Shown here: positions 56,276 through 57,504 of the stretch, one piece after another
Layout: the number at the start of each line of letters is the position of its first letter
Numbering within the stretch: the first letter of the stretch is position 1
NCBI RefSeq assembly: GCF_000378065.1
Contig: NZ_KB899162.1
Span: 1-57,504, forward strand
Direction: 5' to 3'
Length of the DNA stretch: 57,504 nt
From: Porphyromonas gulae DSM 15663
GTDB taxonomy: Bacteria; Bacteroidota; Bacteroidia; Bacteroidales; Porphyromonadaceae
Notes under the pieces: generated by a model
What the model saw: only the letters and a program-made list of their open reading frames with translations
Told to the model about the DNA's origin: nothing
Database searches by the model: none
Program-made: the position numbers and the translations under genes

Positions 56276-57504
56276 GGGACTGTGTCAAAATTCATTTTTG
56301 GCTCAGCCTCCTTTTTTTATTCCTCATTCAACAACAAAGCCCCAACTTTCACAAGCTAGGGCTTCATTCGTTCACTAAGTTTGAGTAACTTAGCAAATAT
56401 CAATTATTCAATGAGTACAAAGTTACACTTTCGTCCTTACATATCCGACCCCATCCTGCTCTTTCCTCCGGAACTTGGTCAAGATATTGATGTCAACGAC
56501 CCTGTACGCTTGGTCAACAGCATTGTGGATACGCTGAAATTAGAATCAATCCGAGGTCTCTATCACGTTCGTGGGCGCAGTGCTTATCATCCACGCATGA
56601 TGCTCAAGGTGCTCCTCTATGCCTATATGAACAATGTCTATTCTTGTCGCAAGATCGAGCAAGCCTTGCGTCGGGATATCCACTACATTTGGCTCTCGGG
56701 ATACGAAAAGCCTGATTTCGCCACGATCAATCGCTTTCGCAATCGGATGAAGACAGAGATCAACAAGCTCTTCACACAGCTGGTTCTACTGCTGAGTGAT
56801 CGCGGCTTCTTGAGCTTGGATGTGTCTTACATAGATGGCACTAAGCTCGAGTCTAAAGCCAATAAATATACCTTTGTCTGGCGCAAGAGTGTCGAGCGCA
56901 ATAAGGCTAAACTTGAAGAGAAAATTAAGGTATTGCTTGAGCAGGTGGACGATGTCATCGCCCAAGATCAAGAGTCCCTTGAAGAGGTTGTCGAGCTTTC
57001 TCCGGAACTTCTGGGCGAGATAGCCCAAGAGCTGAATACCTCACTCGAGATCAAGCAAGCAGAGGCTAAGAGTAAAGAAGAAAAGGCAGAGGTACGCAGA
57101 GGCGTAAGAGGCAACTCAAAGAACTGAACGAACATCGCGCTAAATTGGCTCATTACAATGCCCGCTTGAAGAGAATCGGGATACGTAATTCGATGTCTAA
57201 GACCGATCCCGATGCGACGTTTATGCGCATGAAGGAGGATGCGATGAACAACGGCCGGACTAAGCCCGGATACAATTTGCAGATAGCCAGCAATGAGCAA
57301 TTCATTACGGCCTTTGACTTCTTCTCCAACCCCACCGATACACTGACCTTGCCAGCCTTTCTATCCTCAATACAGGAGCGTTATGGATATTACCCACAAA
57401 CGGTAGTGGCCGATGCAGGCTATGGTTCGGAGGAAAACTATCATTTGATGCAGCAGCTTGATTGTCAGGCTTATGTCAAGTATAATCGTTTTCACCTGGA
57501 GCAA
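56276..57504 (+). mobile_element. IS1182-family insertion sequence, left part, cut by window end
   Basis: The element probably begins with the end-like sequence GGGACTGTGTCAAAA at 56276-56290. A leader with an AAGCCC/GGGCTT inverted repeat (56337-56364) and the transposase reading frame follow. The right end and any target duplication lie outside the window, so the boundaries are provisional. Confidence 0.75.
56411..57504 (+). pseudogene. IS1182-family transposase, frameshifted and incomplete
   Basis: From ATG 56411 the protein reads MSTKLHFRPYISDPILLFPP, with SIRGLYHVRGRSAYHPRMMLKVLLYAY and the first catalytic block DVSYIDGTKLES (about residues 135-150). The frame ends at a stop at 57127. 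Reading continues one base out of phase from about 57091: RRKRQLKELNEHRAKLAHYN, then MSKTDPDATFMRMKED, and the second catalytic Asp in VVADAGYGSEENY, still open at the window end. One extra base near 57091-57104 explains it. This copy is therefore inactive unless ribosomes slip there. Confidence 0.8.

Overview
The window is almost certainly Porphyromonas gingivalis (Bacteroidota). It carries a prolyl tripeptidyl peptidase whose catalytic residues fall exactly where they do in P. gingivalis PtpA, and a FimS/FimR-like two-component pair. Many genes are preceded by the Bacteroidota -7 promoter element TAnnTTTG, Shine-Dalgarno sites are weak, and two intergenic elements look like the P. gingivalis BrickBuilt MITE. 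All assignments come from reading the sequence and remembered family knowledge; no database search was run.

Left third (1-15,100, nearly all minus strand): gcvT with its own promoter and terminator; the complete dTDP-L-rhamnose operon rfbA-rfbC-rfbD-rfbB; a gltX-waaA-LtaS-like sulfatase/transferase run; a decayed ISAs1-type transposase remnant; and a sulfur/persulfide locus made of a Crp/Fnr regulator, a TSUP permease, a CstB-like persulfide dioxygenase-rhodanese fusion and a membrane-anchored rhodanese. Two promoters in this locus carry the same 23-bp motif at identical spacing from their -7 boxes. A BrickBuilt-like MITE and a UbiA-family prenyltransferase gene follow.

Middle (16,300-36,200): a SusC/RagA-type TonB-dependent receptor with a perfect palindrome over its -33 region; an alpha-amylase/patatin pair; the cytochrome bd operon (DUF4492-cydA-cydB); a GH92 alpha-mannosidase lipoprotein; a pyruvoyl-dependent arginine decarboxylase; a second BrickBuilt-like MITE; an NlpE-like lipoprotein; a UDG-superfamily glycosylase; an L-cysteine desulfidase-like enzyme; a zinc-ribbon/FHA protein; ribH; a membrane TPR protein; and fimR/fimS.

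Right third (36,500-57,504, nearly all plus strand): xseB-ispD; an operon of an RlmL-like rRNA methyltransferase, ptpA, purD and a membrane protein; a cobalamin riboswitch in front of the class III ribonucleotide reductase nrdD-nrdG; an HU-family protein; a 30-residue basic ribosomal-type protein; rng-recR-GNAT-ligA-LolC/E-like permease; plsC; an AlkD-like glycosylase; and the left part of an IS1182-family element with a frameshifted transposase, running off the window.

Much of the window fits life as an asaccharolytic, peptide-eating, sulfide-producing anaerobe. PtpA releases tripeptides and the desulfidase would make H2S. The CstB-like/TSUP/rhodanese locus would dispose of reactive sulfur, and the sulfide-tolerant bd oxidase would scavenge O2. 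The B12 riboswitch probably chooses between ribonucleotide reductase classes.
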